Below, one piece after another: positions 1-8,705 of a stretch of DNA of 35,602 bases. The notes under the pieces are model-generated. The model did no database searches, was not told where the DNA came from, and saw nothing but the letters and a program-made list of their open reading frames with translations. This stretch comes from Deltaproteobacteria bacterium (GTDB taxonomy: Bacteria > Myxococcota_A > Polyangia > Polyangiales > Polyangiaceae), in contig QJWJ01000244.1 in assembly GCA_003235365.1 (NCBI GenBank), forward strand, positions 1-35,602. The letters are read 5' to 3'. Position 1 is the first letter of the stretch. Each line of letters begins with the position of its first letter. Made by a program: the position numbers and the translations under genes.

Positions 1-341
1 TGAGTGCGCCCTTGGGGCTTGGATTCCAGCGTCTTGACGATGATGGCTTCGACATCATCATCGCCAATCTTTCGAGGGGCTCCTGGTCGTGGCTCGTCAT
101 AGAGCGCGCTGACTCGACCAGCGAGGAACCGCTGTCGCCACTTGCCGACGCTGGTGGGTGACATCCGAAGCTTGGCCGCCACCTGCAGATTGGTCTGCCC
201 GTCGGCGGCGGCGAGAACTATCTTGGCCCGGAGTGCGACATGCTTGTTGACGCGAACTCTGCGAGCTAGGCGACGGAGCTCGGTGACTTCTGCTTCGCTC
301 AGCTTCAGGACTTGCTTCGGTCAACCTCGAATTGACATCAT
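1..341 (-). pseudogene. IS630-family transposase, N-terminal part, with an in-frame stop
   Basis: Read on the minus strand from ATG 341, the frame gives a short lead (M-M-S-I-R-G), a TGA stop at 323-321 and then an uninterrupted frame to the window edge. After the stop comes P-K-Q-V-L-K-L-S-E-A-E, then a helix-turn-helix with the IS630 hallmarks: ALRAKIVLAAADG, a segment resembling QVAAKLRMSPTSVGKWRQRF, and DEPRPGAPRKI. Known members commonly read G-R-P-K here, so a CGA to TGA change at codon 7 would explain the stop. The catalytic DDE domain lies beyond position 1 and cannot be judged. Translation could still begin after the stop at a non-ATG codon, so inactivation is likely but not proven. 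No second copy or matching terminal repeat is visible in the window. Confidence 0.8.
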
Positions 342-423
342 CCGAGTAGATCACAGTCCCGAGACTTTCGACAGGTTTTTCCGACTCAGGGGACTAGGGA
401 TTAGGCGCCACCGGAACAAGCCC

Positions 424-429
424 TATACT
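424..429 (+). promoter_or_regulatory. Candidate -10 box (TATACT) for a leaderless ABC transporter mRNA
   Basis: TATACT ends 7 nt before the ATG at 437, so transcription would start at or next to the start codon. No Shine-Dalgarno sequence precedes the ATG, and no good -35 hexamer is seen 16-18 nt upstream. The site lies just beyond the IS630 remnant. It is one of five similar cases in the window. Confidence 0.4.
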
Positions 430-436
430 GCGCGGC

Positions 437-2278
437 ATGACCGCCGAGATGGCAAGTGAGCCCGTTCCGAATGGGGTGGGCAACGGGGTCCGCCGCTACC
501 TGGACGTCTTTCGGTACACCGGACGAGCGCTGCACCTCGTTTGGAGCACGAGCCGAGGCATTTCCATTTGCCTGGCAACCCTCAGTGTCGTGGTCGGTGC
601 CCTCCCTGCGGCCGTTGCCTACGTCGGTAAGCTCATCGTCGACGCAGTGGTTGGCCACATCGGCGACACAGGCCCCAGTGCCGACCTTGCGCTGAGATTC
701 GTCGCCTACGAGCTGGCGCTGGTCATCGCTCTGAACGCCGCCCAACGCGGCATCGCCGTCTGTGAAAGCTTGCTGCGCGCCTTGTTGGGGCAGCGGGTCA
801 ACGAGATGATTCTCGAGAAGGCGTTGACTTTGCGCCTGTTGGACTTCGAAGACTCGGAGTTCTACGACCGGCTGACGCGCGCCCGTCGCGAAGCGTCGTC
901 ACGCCCGTTGAGCTTGGTCAAGCGCGTGTTCGGCCTGGGGCAGAACGCAATCTCGCTGGTCGTGTACGGCAGCCTGCTGTTGAGCTTCTCGCCGTGGGCG
1001 GCAATGATCCTCGCGCTCGCCTCCATCCCGATCTTCGTCGCGGAAACCCGCTTCTCCAACGACGCATTTCGACTCTTTCGCTGGCGCGCGCCAGAAACCC
1101 GCAAGCAGATGTATCTCGAGTCTCTGTTGGCGCGCGAGGACAACGCCAAGGAAGTGCAGCTGTTTGGCCTCGGCCCAGCCTTTTTGGCGCGCTACCGTGC
1201 GATCTTCGAAACTCTGTTCGGAGAGGATAGCGCGTTGACCATCAAGCGCGGGTTGTGGGGCTTGGTGCTCGGCCTGCTCAGCACCGGCGCATTCTATGCC
1301 GCATACGCGTGGATCGTGATCACCACCATCGCCGGACAGATCAGCCTCGGCGACATGACCATGTACCTGCTCGTGTTCAAACAGGGTCAATCTGCTCTAG
1401 CGGCATTGCTCAGCGCAATCGGGGGCATGTACGAGGACAACTTGTACCTATCAAACCTCTACGAGTACCTCCAGTACGCTCCGCCGACCGGCGAGGGGTA
1501 CGTCCGTCAAGGGACCGATCCGAGCGACGGGATTCGCTTCGAAAAGGTGAGCTTCGTCTACCCAGGCACCGATGTGCCGGCGCTCTCCGACATCGATCTG
1601 CACATCCCCCCAGGACACAAGTTGGCATTGGTCGGGGAAAACGGAGCCGGCAAGACCACCCTGATCAAACTACTGACCCGTCTGTACGAACCGACGTCAG
1701 GGAGGATCGTCATCGACGGCGTCGATGCGCGACAGTGGGATGGCGCGACGTTGCGCAAGCGCATCGGTGTAATCTTTCAAGACTTCATTCGGTACCAACT
1801 GCTGGCAGGAGAGAACATCGGCGTCGGAGACGTTGCGGTGCTCGACGATCGCGAGCGTTGGCAAGACGCCGCGCGCATGGGCATGGCCGACGAGTTCATC
1901 GAACGAATGCCGAACGGCTACGAAACTCAGCTGGGTCGCTGGTTCAAAGACGGTCAAGAGCTCTCGGTGGGCCAATGGCAGAAGATGGCCCTCGCCCGAG
2001 CGTTCATGCGGCGCGACGCGGACATCCTCGTGCTCGACGAGCCGACTGCGTCCATGGATGCCGCCGCAGAAGCCGAAGTCTTTCAACGCTTTCGCAACCT
2101 ATCGACGGAACGAATGGGGATCGTCATCTCGCACCGGTTCTCAACGGTGCGCATGGCAGACCAGATCGTCGTGTTGGACGGCGGCAAGATCGTCGAGCGC
2201 GGCAGTCACGAGCAACTGATGGCCGAGACTGGGCGTTACGCGCACTTGTTTCAGTTGCAGGCAGCGGGTTACCGGTAA
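437..2278 (+). CDS. ABC exporter half-transporter (fused TMD and NBD)
   Basis: This 613-residue protein has the type I exporter layout, with a transmembrane domain at about residues 35-335 followed by a nucleotide-binding domain at about 365-605. Visible motifs are Walker A GENGAGKTT (400-408), Q-loop Q448, signature LSVGQ (509-513), Walker B ILVLDE (530-535) and H-loop H566. It would work as a dimer in the inner membrane, moving a substrate outward by ATP hydrolysis. The signature is LSVGQ rather than the usual LSGGQ. Exporters of peptides, lipids or drugs all share this layout, so the substrate cannot be named. No partner gene is adjacent: an IS remnant lies upstream and a convergent hydrolase ends 9 nt downstream. 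The start could also be ATG 449, since neither candidate has a ribosome-binding site. Confidence 0.9.
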   Translation: MTAEMASEPVPNGVGNGVRRYLDVFRYTGRALHLVWSTSRGISICLATLSVVVGALPAAVAYVGKLIVDAVVGHIGDTGPSADLALRFVAYELALVIALNAAQRGIAVCESLLRALLGQRVNEMILEKALTLRLLDFEDSEFYDRLTRARREASSRPLSLVKRVFGLGQNAISLVVYGSLLLSFSPWAAMILALASIPIFVAETRFSNDAFRLFRWRAPETRKQMYLESLLAREDNAKEVQLFGLGPAFLARYRAIFETLFGEDSALTIKRGLWGLVLGLLSTGAFYAAYAWIVITTIAGQISLGDMTMYLLVFKQGQSALAALLSAIGGMYEDNLYLSNLYEYLQYAPPTGEGYVRQGTDPSDGIRFEKVSFVYPGTDVPALSDIDLHIPPGHKLALVGENGAGKTTLIKLLTRLYEPTSGRIVIDGVDARQWDGATLRKRIGVIFQDFIRYQLLAGENIGVGDVAVLDDRERWQDAARMGMADEFIERMPNGYETQLGRWFKDGQELSVGQWQKMALARAFMRRDADILVLDEPTASMDAAAEAEVFQRFRNLSTERMGIVISHRFSTVRMADQIVVLDGGKIVERGSHEQLMAETGRYAHLFQLQAAGYR

Positions 2279-2287
2279 CCACCATCA

Positions 2288-3097
2288 TCAGCGCATCGGG
2301 TGCCCCAAGTAGCGCAGCGCGGCTCGGATCTGCGCGTCGGTCACACTGTGTCCCACCTTGGCTGCCAGCACGCGGTGTGGCCATCGGATTTCGTCGAGCA
2401 TCTCGACCATTTGTTCCTGACGTGAGTGGTCCGGGTCGTTCCGGCCGTAGCCGACGAACAATGGCGTTTGCCGCTTGCTGCGATTGGCGAGAAGCCGCTG
2501 GTACTTGCTACCACTACCCCCAGCAAACGCCGCCACTCCGTCCACCTCGAATGCACTTCGAAAGGCGAGATTGCTGGCATAGTAAGCGCCGTTGGAGAAA
2601 CCGAACAACAGCACGCGTTGAAACCGGCCATGCTGCCGTTCCGCGCTTGCGATCGCCTCATGCCACTCGGCGAAGATTTCGGGCTCGAGCTGCGGTTGCA
2701 GTTCGAGGGCGGTGGGCCACGCCAGCACGTTGGGGTCGCGGCCAGGGCCAGCACCGGCTCGACCTTTCGGAACCATGGCACTGAACCCGTAGGCCTTGGC
2801 ATTCGCGGCGAGCCGACGCTGCAATGGCCACGCGGCTTCCGGCGCTGCACTCGTCAGACCGTGCAGGAAGATCACCAACGTGCCGCTGTTCACGTTCGGC
2901 GGTCGATAGAAACAAGTCTGGGCACCCACGGTGCTCAGTTCGGGTGCACACCAAGGGGCAATCGCACCTTCGACCGAACCCGATTCGGCGAGAGCCGCGC
3001 GATGCCCCCAACGCAACGCCATTGCCCCGGTGCCCGCAAGCACGAACGCGCGCCGAGTGAGACTCGAACGTCGAGATGGGGGTCGTCCGCCGTGCAC
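2288..3097 (-). CDS. Tat-exported alpha/beta hydrolase (esterase-like)
   Basis: This 269-residue protein starts at GTG 3097, the only start upstream of the signal peptide. The N-terminus holds a twin-arginine motif, LTRRAFVLAG (R15-R16), followed by a short hydrophobic stretch, so export of a folded protein by Tat is likely. The alpha/beta-hydrolase hallmarks are an oxyanion HG (FLHGLTS, around 77-83), nucleophile elbow GFSNG (Ser168), an acidic loop GYGRNDPDHS (Asp221 or Asp223) and catalytic His250 in GHSVTD. The overall pattern resembles the carboxylesterase/phospholipase and PHB-depolymerase-like groups, and the substrate is unknown. It converges with the ABC transporter gene with 9 nt between stop codons. 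The start has a -10-like TATCCT 6 nt upstream and no Shine-Dalgarno sequence. Confidence 0.8.
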   Translation of the reverse strand: MHGGRPPSRRSSLTRRAFVLAGTGAMALRWGHRAALAESGSVEGAIAPWCAPELSTVGAQTCFYRPPNVNSGTLVIFLHGLTSAAPEAAWPLQRRLAANAKAYGFSAMVPKGRAGAGPGRDPNVLAWPTALELQPQLEPEIFAEWHEAIASAERQHGRFQRVLLFGFSNGAYYASNLAFRSAFEVDGVAAFAGGSGSKYQRLLANRSKRQTPLFVGYGRNDPDHSRQEQMVEMLDEIRWPHRVLAAKVGHSVTDAQIRAALRYLGHPMR

Positions 3098-3103
3098 GTG
3101 GCA

Positions 3104-3109
3104 AGGATA
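3104..3109 (-). promoter_or_regulatory. Candidate -10 box (TATCCT) for a leaderless hydrolase mRNA
   Basis: On the minus strand TATCCT is followed by exactly 6 nt (TGCCAC) and then the GTG start at 3097. No Shine-Dalgarno sequence is present. This matches the spacing seen before three other genes in the window. Confidence 0.4.
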
Positions 3110-3252
3110 CCGCGCTCGCGACCATCACTCCAGCTCGAACCCGCCTGACCACTCCTGCGCCGGGCGGCCCCGCCACAACCGAGTGAGAAGCGACGACCAC
3201 CGGTTCCGAGGGAATCGACTCCATCCCCCAAATCGGTCCAGACGGAGAAGCG

Positions 3253-3687
3253 TCAGTGTTCGTCCTTGCCCGAGAGCAGGTACTCCAGCCGATCAGCTTC
3301 ACAGGCCAGGTGATGCAATGCCCGTTGGAACGCCGACTGAGCCAAGCCGCGTTTCGACACCCAACTGCGAGCAACGACGCCACCACGCGGCACGATGTGG
3401 AAGGTCACCAGCTGGACTGAGCGATTGTAGTGCATGATGCGCATCGGCAGATTTGCGATGCCATCGGCGACCTGGCGGGTGATCACGTCAGCGGTGAGCT
3501 CCATACCGTCGTTCTGTTCGCTGACCTCGACGCGATGGGAACGACCCCGGTCCAAACTGACCACCACCGAAGAACCTTCGACGATCAGGTGCGACTGCCC
3601 ACACCAAGTCCACCAGTCGACCGCCATTGGATTTCGTTTTACTTCGGGATCAGCACCAAGGCCAACCGTAACAACGCTCCACGACAA
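3253..3687 (-). CDS. Small YbjN-like protein of unknown function
   Basis: The encoded protein is about 144 residues if translation starts at TTG 3687, or about 124 if it starts at ATG 3627. A GGGAGG sequence lies directly against the TTG with only 1 nt between them, which is unusually close, so the start is uncertain. No signal peptide or membrane segment is evident, so it is probably cytoplasmic. The C-terminal half (a strand with VTFHIVPRGG, then RSWVSKRGL, a helix and CEADRLEYLLSGKDEH) resembles small YbjN/type III-chaperone-fold proteins common in myxobacteria; this is recalled similarity, not a computed match. It lies 84 nt downstream of the DUF2167 gene on the same strand and may be co-transcribed with it. 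Confidence 0.55.
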   Translation of the reverse strand: MSWSVVTVGLGADPEVKRNPMAVDWWTWCGQSHLIVEGSSVVVSLDRGRSHRVEVSEQNDGMELTADVITRQVADGIANLPMRIMHYNRSVQLVTFHIVPRGGVVARSWVSKRGLAQSAFQRALHHLACEADRLEYLLSGKDEH

Positions 3688-3771
3688 ACCTCCCGCTCGG
3701 ACCGCGAACCGTGTACGGGCAAGTGCCCTCGACCACCACAGGTAGCCGGCCGACGCAGTGCGCCCGTGGCG

Positions 3772-5010
3772 TCAACTGGCATCGCGTTTGAACAGCTTCG
3801 CGGCTCCAGCACCCAACGCGGCGACGGCCACGAGGATCAGCTTCTTGCTCGCGATGAGGATTTTCAACAGCCCGGCGAAGAAACCTGCCTTCATCAGCGC
3901 CTTGCCCGCGATCAAGCCACCGATCCCGTATGCCGCGACTGCGTCCAGTTCAGGGTCGAAGTCGGCGTAGCGCGAGCCCGTCTCGAATTCGGCAAGAGGC
4001 AGCACCTTCTCCATTTCCTTCTGCACCATTCCGAGCTGCGTCATGCCTGCAACCGCGTTGAGTTCGAGCACACCTTTGCGGCCAAGCACGCGAATGGCGT
4101 AGTTCAACGTGTGCTCTTTGGAGTCGCCAAACGCCAGCTCTTTCGCCCAATACAAACGATGCGTTCCTGAGTCGTAGTGAGGAGGAGCCGCCCAGCCGAC
4201 GAGCTCGATCGAGCCGTAGCCCTGGGCCACACGCTGCTTGCTGTCCTCGGCGGTGTCGGCCCTCATCTCTTCGATCAGGTCGTCGTAGTCGATGTCCTCG
4301 GCGTCATCGTCCTCGACGTGGCCCTCTTCGGAGTAGCTGACGACCACGGCCCAGCCCTCGGTGTCGTGCAGAGGGCTCGAGCCTCTGGGGACGATCATGC
4401 CCAACGTGTCGGACCCAGGCGGATTTCCCCACCCCTCGACGAGTAGCTTCTCGGAGTCTTTCGGATCGAGGTAGCGGAAGCCCTCGCCGAGATGCAACGT
4501 CGCCAAGCCATCGCCGATCGTGATGTCCCCAGTCTGGTAGCTCAATGTGCTCTCGAAGGCCTCCTTGCCGACCGCTTCGCGGATCAGCGACTGTTCTTCG
4601 GACAGCTTCGCGTCCTGAGCCGAGTTCATCAAGGTGGCGAGATCGTCATCGCTCATTTGATCGAAGGCCGTGCGCGCCGGCCCTTCGAGACGGGCGGCCG
4701 CCCCTTGCCGCAACGCCTGCAAAGCAACGCCTCCTTCGTCGGATCCCTCGGAGGCAGTGTCGTCCGCCTCCGGGCTCTGGTCGGGCGCGGCGGCAGCAGA
4801 TGGTTGGGCACCAACGGCGACGCGCGGCGTGACTAGCGATACGGCTCCGACCACCGCGACCGGCACCGCCACACGCCACAGCGCGACGAACGGACTGCTC
4901 CGCCACGTCGTTACTCTCGAACAAACACCTTGCGGCGCGACATCGGCGTTCGCCGCCCGACCATTCGCACGGTTCCCTCGACCCACTTGCTCCCACTCGT
5001 CCATCGACAT
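3772..5010 (-). CDS. DUF2167 membrane-anchored protein
   Basis: The frame is open from 5076, but ATG 5010 is preferred because a -10-like TATAGT sits 6 nt upstream; this gives 412 residues. After a polar lead of about 40 residues there is a hydrophobic signal or anchor segment (RVAVPVAVVGAVSLVTPRVA), then an acidic, Ala-rich stretch. The rest matches DUF2167: a segment starting LHLGEGFRYLDPKD, then VEGWGNPPGS, GWAVVVSYSEEGHV, DDDAEDIDYDDL, LVGWAAPPHYDSGTHRLYWA and RVLGRKGVLELNAVAGM. The protein ends with a Gly-rich hydrophobic region (GIGGLIAGKALMKAGFFAGL and beyond) that probably spans the membrane, then a basic tail. DUF2167 proteins are widespread but have no established function. The YbjN-like gene follows. 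Confidence 0.85.
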   Translation of the reverse strand: MSMDEWEQVGRGNRANGRAANADVAPQGVCSRVTTWRSSPFVALWRVAVPVAVVGAVSLVTPRVAVGAQPSAAAAPDQSPEADDTASEGSDEGGVALQALRQGAAARLEGPARTAFDQMSDDDLATLMNSAQDAKLSEEQSLIREAVGKEAFESTLSYQTGDITIGDGLATLHLGEGFRYLDPKDSEKLLVEGWGNPPGSDTLGMIVPRGSSPLHDTEGWAVVVSYSEEGHVEDDDAEDIDYDDLIEEMRADTAEDSKQRVAQGYGSIELVGWAAPPHYDSGTHRLYWAKELAFGDSKEHTLNYAIRVLGRKGVLELNAVAGMTQLGMVQKEMEKVLPLAEFETGSRYADFDPELDAVAAYGIGGLIAGKALMKAGFFAGLLKILIASKKLILVAVAALGAGAAKLFKRDAS

Positions 5011-5016
5011 GGGAGA

Positions 5017-5022
5017 ACTATA
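5017..5022 (-). promoter_or_regulatory. Candidate -10 box (TATAGT) for the DUF2167 gene
   Basis: On the minus strand TATAGT is followed by 6 nt (TCTCCC) and then ATG 5010. It supports that ATG as the start and a leaderless transcript. No convincing -35 hexamer is visible at normal spacing. Confidence 0.4.
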
Positions 5023-5338
5023 GCCCGTCGATGGGAGTCCCACCTCGCAATCTCGTCCAGCAGCGCGTAAACCCACCGACGTCCAGTCTCAGCGTCCCGA
5101 GCCTTGATGTGGCAACGCCGACCAGTGTGGGTGAGCGTAGAGCAACGTGGGCAGCTCGGTCATCGCTTCTTGATCGACGCTGCGTCTGACGTGTTCGTCA
5201 CATGGAAGGAGTGTGTCCCACCGCGCGTCCTCGACCCGGCGTCCGTTTTCATCCACGCGAACGTCACCCGTCGGGCGGCGTCGTTCGCCGGGATGGCCAA
5301 TCGCTGCGAATCGCTCTCGGGGTCGAGCCCTGGCCGGG
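5023..5338. other. Intergenic region between divergent DUF2167 and cupin genes
   Basis: This stretch of about 320 nt separates two divergent genes, each with its own -10-like hexamer at the region's edge. Open frames of 65-104 codons exist on both strands, but none shows recognisable motifs, a plausible ribosome-binding site or conservation that I can judge. No RNA gene or strong hairpin is seen. It is best read as a divergent promoter region. Confidence 0.5.
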
Positions 5339-5344
5339 CATAAT
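5339..5344 (+). promoter_or_regulatory. Candidate -10 box (CATAAT) for the cupin gene
   Basis: CATAAT differs from the TATAAT consensus at one position and is followed by 6 nt (CCTCCC) and then ATG 5351. There is no Shine-Dalgarno sequence. The spacing predicts transcription starting at the A of the ATG. Confidence 0.45.
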
Positions 5345-5350
5345 CCTCCC

Positions 5351-5884
5351 ATGACACATACCTCCACCCCGAAGGGCGACACTCGCGTCGACGAACTCGT
5401 CAACGGCTTGAAGTTGCAGCCGCACCCCGAGCGGGGGTACTACGTGGAAAGCTACCGCGCCAAGTCGAGCGTTTCAGCGTCGACACACCCGGGCCCTCGG
5501 AGCGCCTCGACGGCGATCTACTTCTTGGTCGAAGCAACGCAGCCCGCGACGTACCTTCACCGCCTCAGGTCAGACGAAGTCTTTCACCTGTACGAAGGTG
5601 GACCTTTGGAGATTCTGCGATTGTTTCCCGACGGCACGTGGGACGTCGCGGTACTCGGTCTGGATTTGCAGCGCGGACAGCGCCCGCAGATTGCCATCGA
5701 AGCGGGAACGGTCTTCGGCACGGAGCTGGCGGAGGGTGCGAGTCATTGCCTCGTGGGATGCACGGTGGCGCCGGGCTTCGACTTCGAGGACTTCGAGCTG
5801 ACCGACGACACCCAGCTCGAAACGACCTACCACGAAGTCCGGGACCGCATCCAACGCATGGCACGCCCCAAAACCCGATCCTGA
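5351..5884 (+). CDS. Cupin-superfamily protein, DUF985 type
   Basis: This 177-residue protein matches the DUF985 cupin group. The opening VDELVNGLKLQPHPERGYYVESYR is typical; it is followed by STAIYFLVEA, then LHRLRSDEVFHLYEGGPLEI carrying the cupin metal-site His and Glu residues, a Leu/Gly/Asp turn region (VLGLDLQRGQRPQ), and CLVGCTVAPGFDFEDFELTD near the end. The fold is a single-domain RmlC-like beta barrel. The catalytic or binding role of this group is not established. It has no signal peptide, so it is probably cytoplasmic. The ATG is supported by the upstream CATAAT and by the family's usual N-terminus. It converges with the kinase gene, with about 46 nt between stops. Confidence 0.9.
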   Translation: MTHTSTPKGDTRVDELVNGLKLQPHPERGYYVESYRAKSSVSASTHPGPRSASTAIYFLVEATQPATYLHRLRSDEVFHLYEGGPLEILRLFPDGTWDVAVLGLDLQRGQRPQIAIEAGTVFGTELAEGASHCLVGCTVAPGFDFEDFELTDDTQLETTYHEVRDRIQRMARPKTRS

Positions 5885-5930
5885 ATTCGACGCCAGCCTG
5901 TGAGTAACTCGATCAACTGTTCACCGACGA

Positions 5931-7460
5931 CTACTTGCGGCGAAGCTTGCCGGTAAACGGATCCTTTACGCAGGCAAACCTGTTGGACGCCCCGCTCGAG
6001 GCGACCTCGAGCTGCCCGGTGAAGCCGTTCTTCACGCAAGACAACGTCTTGCCCGCCCGCTTCTCGGGAGCAGCTGGCGCGACCGGAACCTGGGCCGCCG
6101 CGGAACCCGCGGATTTCGGGGCCGACTTGGGAACAGTCGCCAGAGATGGCTCACCAGATTCGGTCGGTTTGCCATCGCTCGAAGGAGCGTCGGTCCGCGG
6201 TGTCTCCCCCGAGCGTGCTTCGACAGCGGGCGTCTTCACGGGACCGGACGGCAGCTCGTCGACCGGTTTGACGCTCGGTTGCTGATCACTTTCCGCAACC
6301 TCACTCGGTGCGCCTGACGTCGCGACGACCGGTTCATCGGGAGTCGAGGACGGGTTCGCTTCCGACTCTTCTGACGACGAACCGAGTCCTGGCCACACGA
6401 ACCACGCCAGGGCCGCAGCCAATCCGATGGCGGCCAACGCGCCCCCGCCGATCGGCAGCCACGCGATGTTCGAGCGGGCAGTCGATACGTTGACGGCAAC
6501 GGCCCCACTCGTCGCCGATGGGCTGTGATTCGCCTCTCCAGTGGTGGGCCATGCCTCGGAGTGATGATGACTTGCCGACGGCGCTGCCGCCGTCGCTGCA
6601 AACGGCGCACTGACGTTGGGCGCCGCACTCAAGACGGCGCTGAGCGACGTCGCCAATTCCTTGGCACTGCCGAATCGCAACGCGGGGTCGCGTTGAGTGG
6701 CCCGTGCAAACCACTCGTCGAACGCGGGGGGAACCGCGCCGAGTGACGAGGGCACGGGAATGGGGCGCGCGCAGATCTTGAGCAGAATCTCCCCGAGGGT
6801 CTCGCCGGCAAAAGGACTCTTTCCGGTCAGGCACTCACACGTGATGACGCCCAGCGCCCACAGGTCCGTTCGATGATCCAAGCTGCGTTTGCCCTCGGCT
6901 TGTTCCGGACTCATGTAGAACGGCGTCCCCATCGTCAAGCCGGTGCGCGTGACCACACCGTCGGTCGCGCCGACCTGAGTGTGCTTGGCGATTCCGAAAT
7001 CGAGGACTTTGGGGATCAACTCGCCGTCTTCCTCGACGAGGAACACGTTGTCCGGCTTGAGATCTCGATGGACGATGCCCGCCGCATGCGCGCGCGCCAT
7101 CGCTTTGGCCACGCCATTGATCACCTGCATGGTCAACGCAGACGGCAGCACGCCCTGACGGGCTATGCGATCGGCCAAGCTTTCGCCGTGCAGTTGCTCC
7201 ATCACCAAGTAAGGCGTGCCATCCTCCACGCCATAGTCGAGAACCTGAACCACGTGCGCACTGCGCAGCGACGCCGCGGCCCGCGCCTCGCGTTGAAACC
7301 GCTCGACACCTTCACTGGTTTGGGCAATCGCCGGATCGAGCAACTTGATGGCGACCTTCGACTGCAGGCTGAGGTGTTCAGCAGTCCAGACCGAGCCCAT
7401 GCCCCCCTGCCCCAGCTGACTGAGCAAGCGATACCTTCCGGCGAGAACCTTTCCTTCCAT
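5931..7460 (-). CDS. Membrane-anchored Ser/Thr protein kinase with C-terminal Cys repeats
   Basis: This is a Hanks-type kinase of 509 residues. The kinase domain spans about residues 8-275, with the glycine loop GQGGMG (17-22), catalytic Lys39, HRDLKPDN (131-138), DFG (154-156), and the activation segment ending MSPEQAEG (183-190). A Ser/Ala/His-rich linker leads to one membrane segment at about 334-356. A long Pro/Ser/Glu-rich region follows, presumably outside the inner membrane. The extreme C-terminus carries two copies of CVKxxFTGxL (475-484 and 497-506) and ends KLRRK. The domain probably senses or binds something in the periplasm and signals to the cytoplasmic kinase, but no ligand can be named. 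It is divergent from the lipoprotein gene at 7681. A TACTCT hexamer about 24 nt upstream of ATG 7460 could be its -10. Confidence 0.92.
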   Translation of the reverse strand: MEGKVLAGRYRLLSQLGQGGMGSVWTAEHLSLQSKVAIKLLDPAIAQTSEGVERFQREARAAASLRSAHVVQVLDYGVEDGTPYLVMEQLHGESLADRIARQGVLPSALTMQVINGVAKAMARAHAAGIVHRDLKPDNVFLVEEDGELIPKVLDFGIAKHTQVGATDGVVTRTGLTMGTPFYMSPEQAEGKRSLDHRTDLWALGVITCECLTGKSPFAGETLGEILLKICARPIPVPSSLGAVPPAFDEWFARATQRDPALRFGSAKELATSLSAVLSAAPNVSAPFAATAAAPSASHHHSEAWPTTGEANHSPSATSGAVAVNVSTARSNIAWLPIGGGALAAIGLAAALAWFVWPGLGSSSEESEANPSSTPDEPVVATSGAPSEVAESDQQPSVKPVDELPSGPVKTPAVEARSGETPRTDAPSSDGKPTESGEPSLATVPKSAPKSAGSAAAQVPVAPAAPEKRAGKTLSCVKNGFTGQLEVASSGASNRFACVKDPFTGKLRRK

Positions 7461-7680
7461 GCTCAGACCCGTGCGGCCGCGTTCAGAGTACCCGCCGTGG
7501 GCGACTCAGACAAGTTGGGCGTGTAATCTCAGCGTCGACGACGGCTTCCCGCAGGGGGGATGACGCGAAAAACGAAGCCGCACTCCACCACGCCCACAAT
7601 CCATCCGACGCGGCACGCGGGCGAGACCTGGACAGCGCGACACTTGACCGCTGCTGCCGTGCGGCATAGCGTCCGGACAT

Positions 7681-8619
7681 ATGGCACCAGGTCGCGGAGA
7701 ATGGGGTCGAACGGGTGGAGACGCGGGCGGCGTCTCGACGTGCGGACTGGGTGCGGGGCGAACTCCGAGCCGCGCCGGGAGCGGTGCACTGACGTCACTG
7801 TTGCTCTGCTCCACGTTGCTACTGTCGTGTGGGCGGTACATCGTTTCGGAGCCGCGCCAGGTTGCAAGTGGACAACCCGCGGAGACCGCAGTCGCGACGA
7901 CCCAGCGGGTACTCGGCGACCAACGTTACGAAGTTCTCGAGGACGACGTCGCCAATCGCCGCTTCAGAGTCGTGGCGAAGGTGTCGGGGCGCGGCGACGA
8001 TCAGAAGTCGTTCATCGTGATCGTGCTCGACGCGCAGGGCAATGCGGTACTCACGGGCGAAGGACACCTCGTGCAAGAGGGGAAGGTGCATCGAAACCTC
8101 GATCGCGAAATCCGCAGACTCGCCAAGTTGCTCGACCGTGGCTACCACCGGCCGCCGCCTACAGAGGAGACTGCGGTCGCCGAGGAGACCGACGATGCCG
8201 CCGCGACCGAAACGAGTGAACCCGGGCTGCCGTCGTCGTGGGTCGAGGTCTCGTCCGCACCACAACAATGGGGAACGGGCGAGTTCACCTGCTTGCCGGT
8301 CGATCTGCAAGAGGGCGCCGCGAGTGAACTTACCCTGCAGCTTTCCGATGGGCAGAGCGCCGCAGTGACCATCACGCTGGCACGCGGCGAGGGTCTGTGC
8401 GAGACACACTGTCCAATCGACAAAGGCTGCGTTGCTCTGGGTCTCGGTGACGACGCGCAAGTCGACGCCCTCGCCAAACGAATCGCGGGCGGCAGCGTGA
8501 CGAGCAGCGCCACTGTGCTCCACTCGTCGAACCCCGTCGCGAGCGTGGCGCTAGACCAACATGGTTCTCTCAAGGAACCGCTGGCGCGCGCAAAGGCCAA
8601 GCTCACGAGCGCGGAGTAG
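7681..8619 (+). CDS. Putative lipoprotein of unknown function
   Basis: This 312-residue protein is not one I recognise. A long, arginine-containing n-region of about 35 residues precedes a hydrophobic stretch ending in the lipobox LLSC (Cys50), so it is probably lipidated and exported. Residues 60-150 contain a compact alpha/beta-like stretch (QRVLGDQRYEVLEDDVANRR and FIVIVLDAQGNAVLTGEG), then an acidic linker of Glu, Thr and Ala, then a C-terminal domain from about residue 185 that includes two nearby cysteines in CETHCPIDKGC. The ATG at 7681 is the only in-frame start giving a usable signal peptide. It lies divergent to the kinase gene and 86 nt upstream of the diheme cytochrome gene, which it may accompany. 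Confidence 0.7.
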   Translation: MAPGRGEWGRTGGDAGGVSTCGLGAGRTPSRAGSGALTSLLLCSTLLLSCGRYIVSEPRQVASGQPAETAVATTQRVLGDQRYEVLEDDVANRRFRVVAKVSGRGDDQKSFIVIVLDAQGNAVLTGEGHLVQEGKVHRNLDREIRRLAKLLDRGYHRPPPTEETAVAEETDDAAATETSEPGLPSSWVEVSSAPQQWGTGEFTCLPVDLQEGAASELTLQLSDGQSAAVTITLARGEGLCETHCPIDKGCVALGLGDDAQVDALAKRIAGGSVTSSATVLHSSNPVASVALDQHGSLKEPLARAKAKLTSAE

Positions 8620-8705
8620 TAGCTACCCCAGAAGATCGTTCTTGCGAGATCGCCGGTCCACACTTCGTTGCGCGGGGCACGGCGCGACGGTACGCTGCGT
8701 TCGAC

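Noticed and set aside
1255..2784. A 509-codon plus-strand frame across the ABC transporter and the hydrolase
   Set aside because: It is a shifted frame within the ABC gene and then antisense to the hydrolase; it is Arg-rich with no motif.
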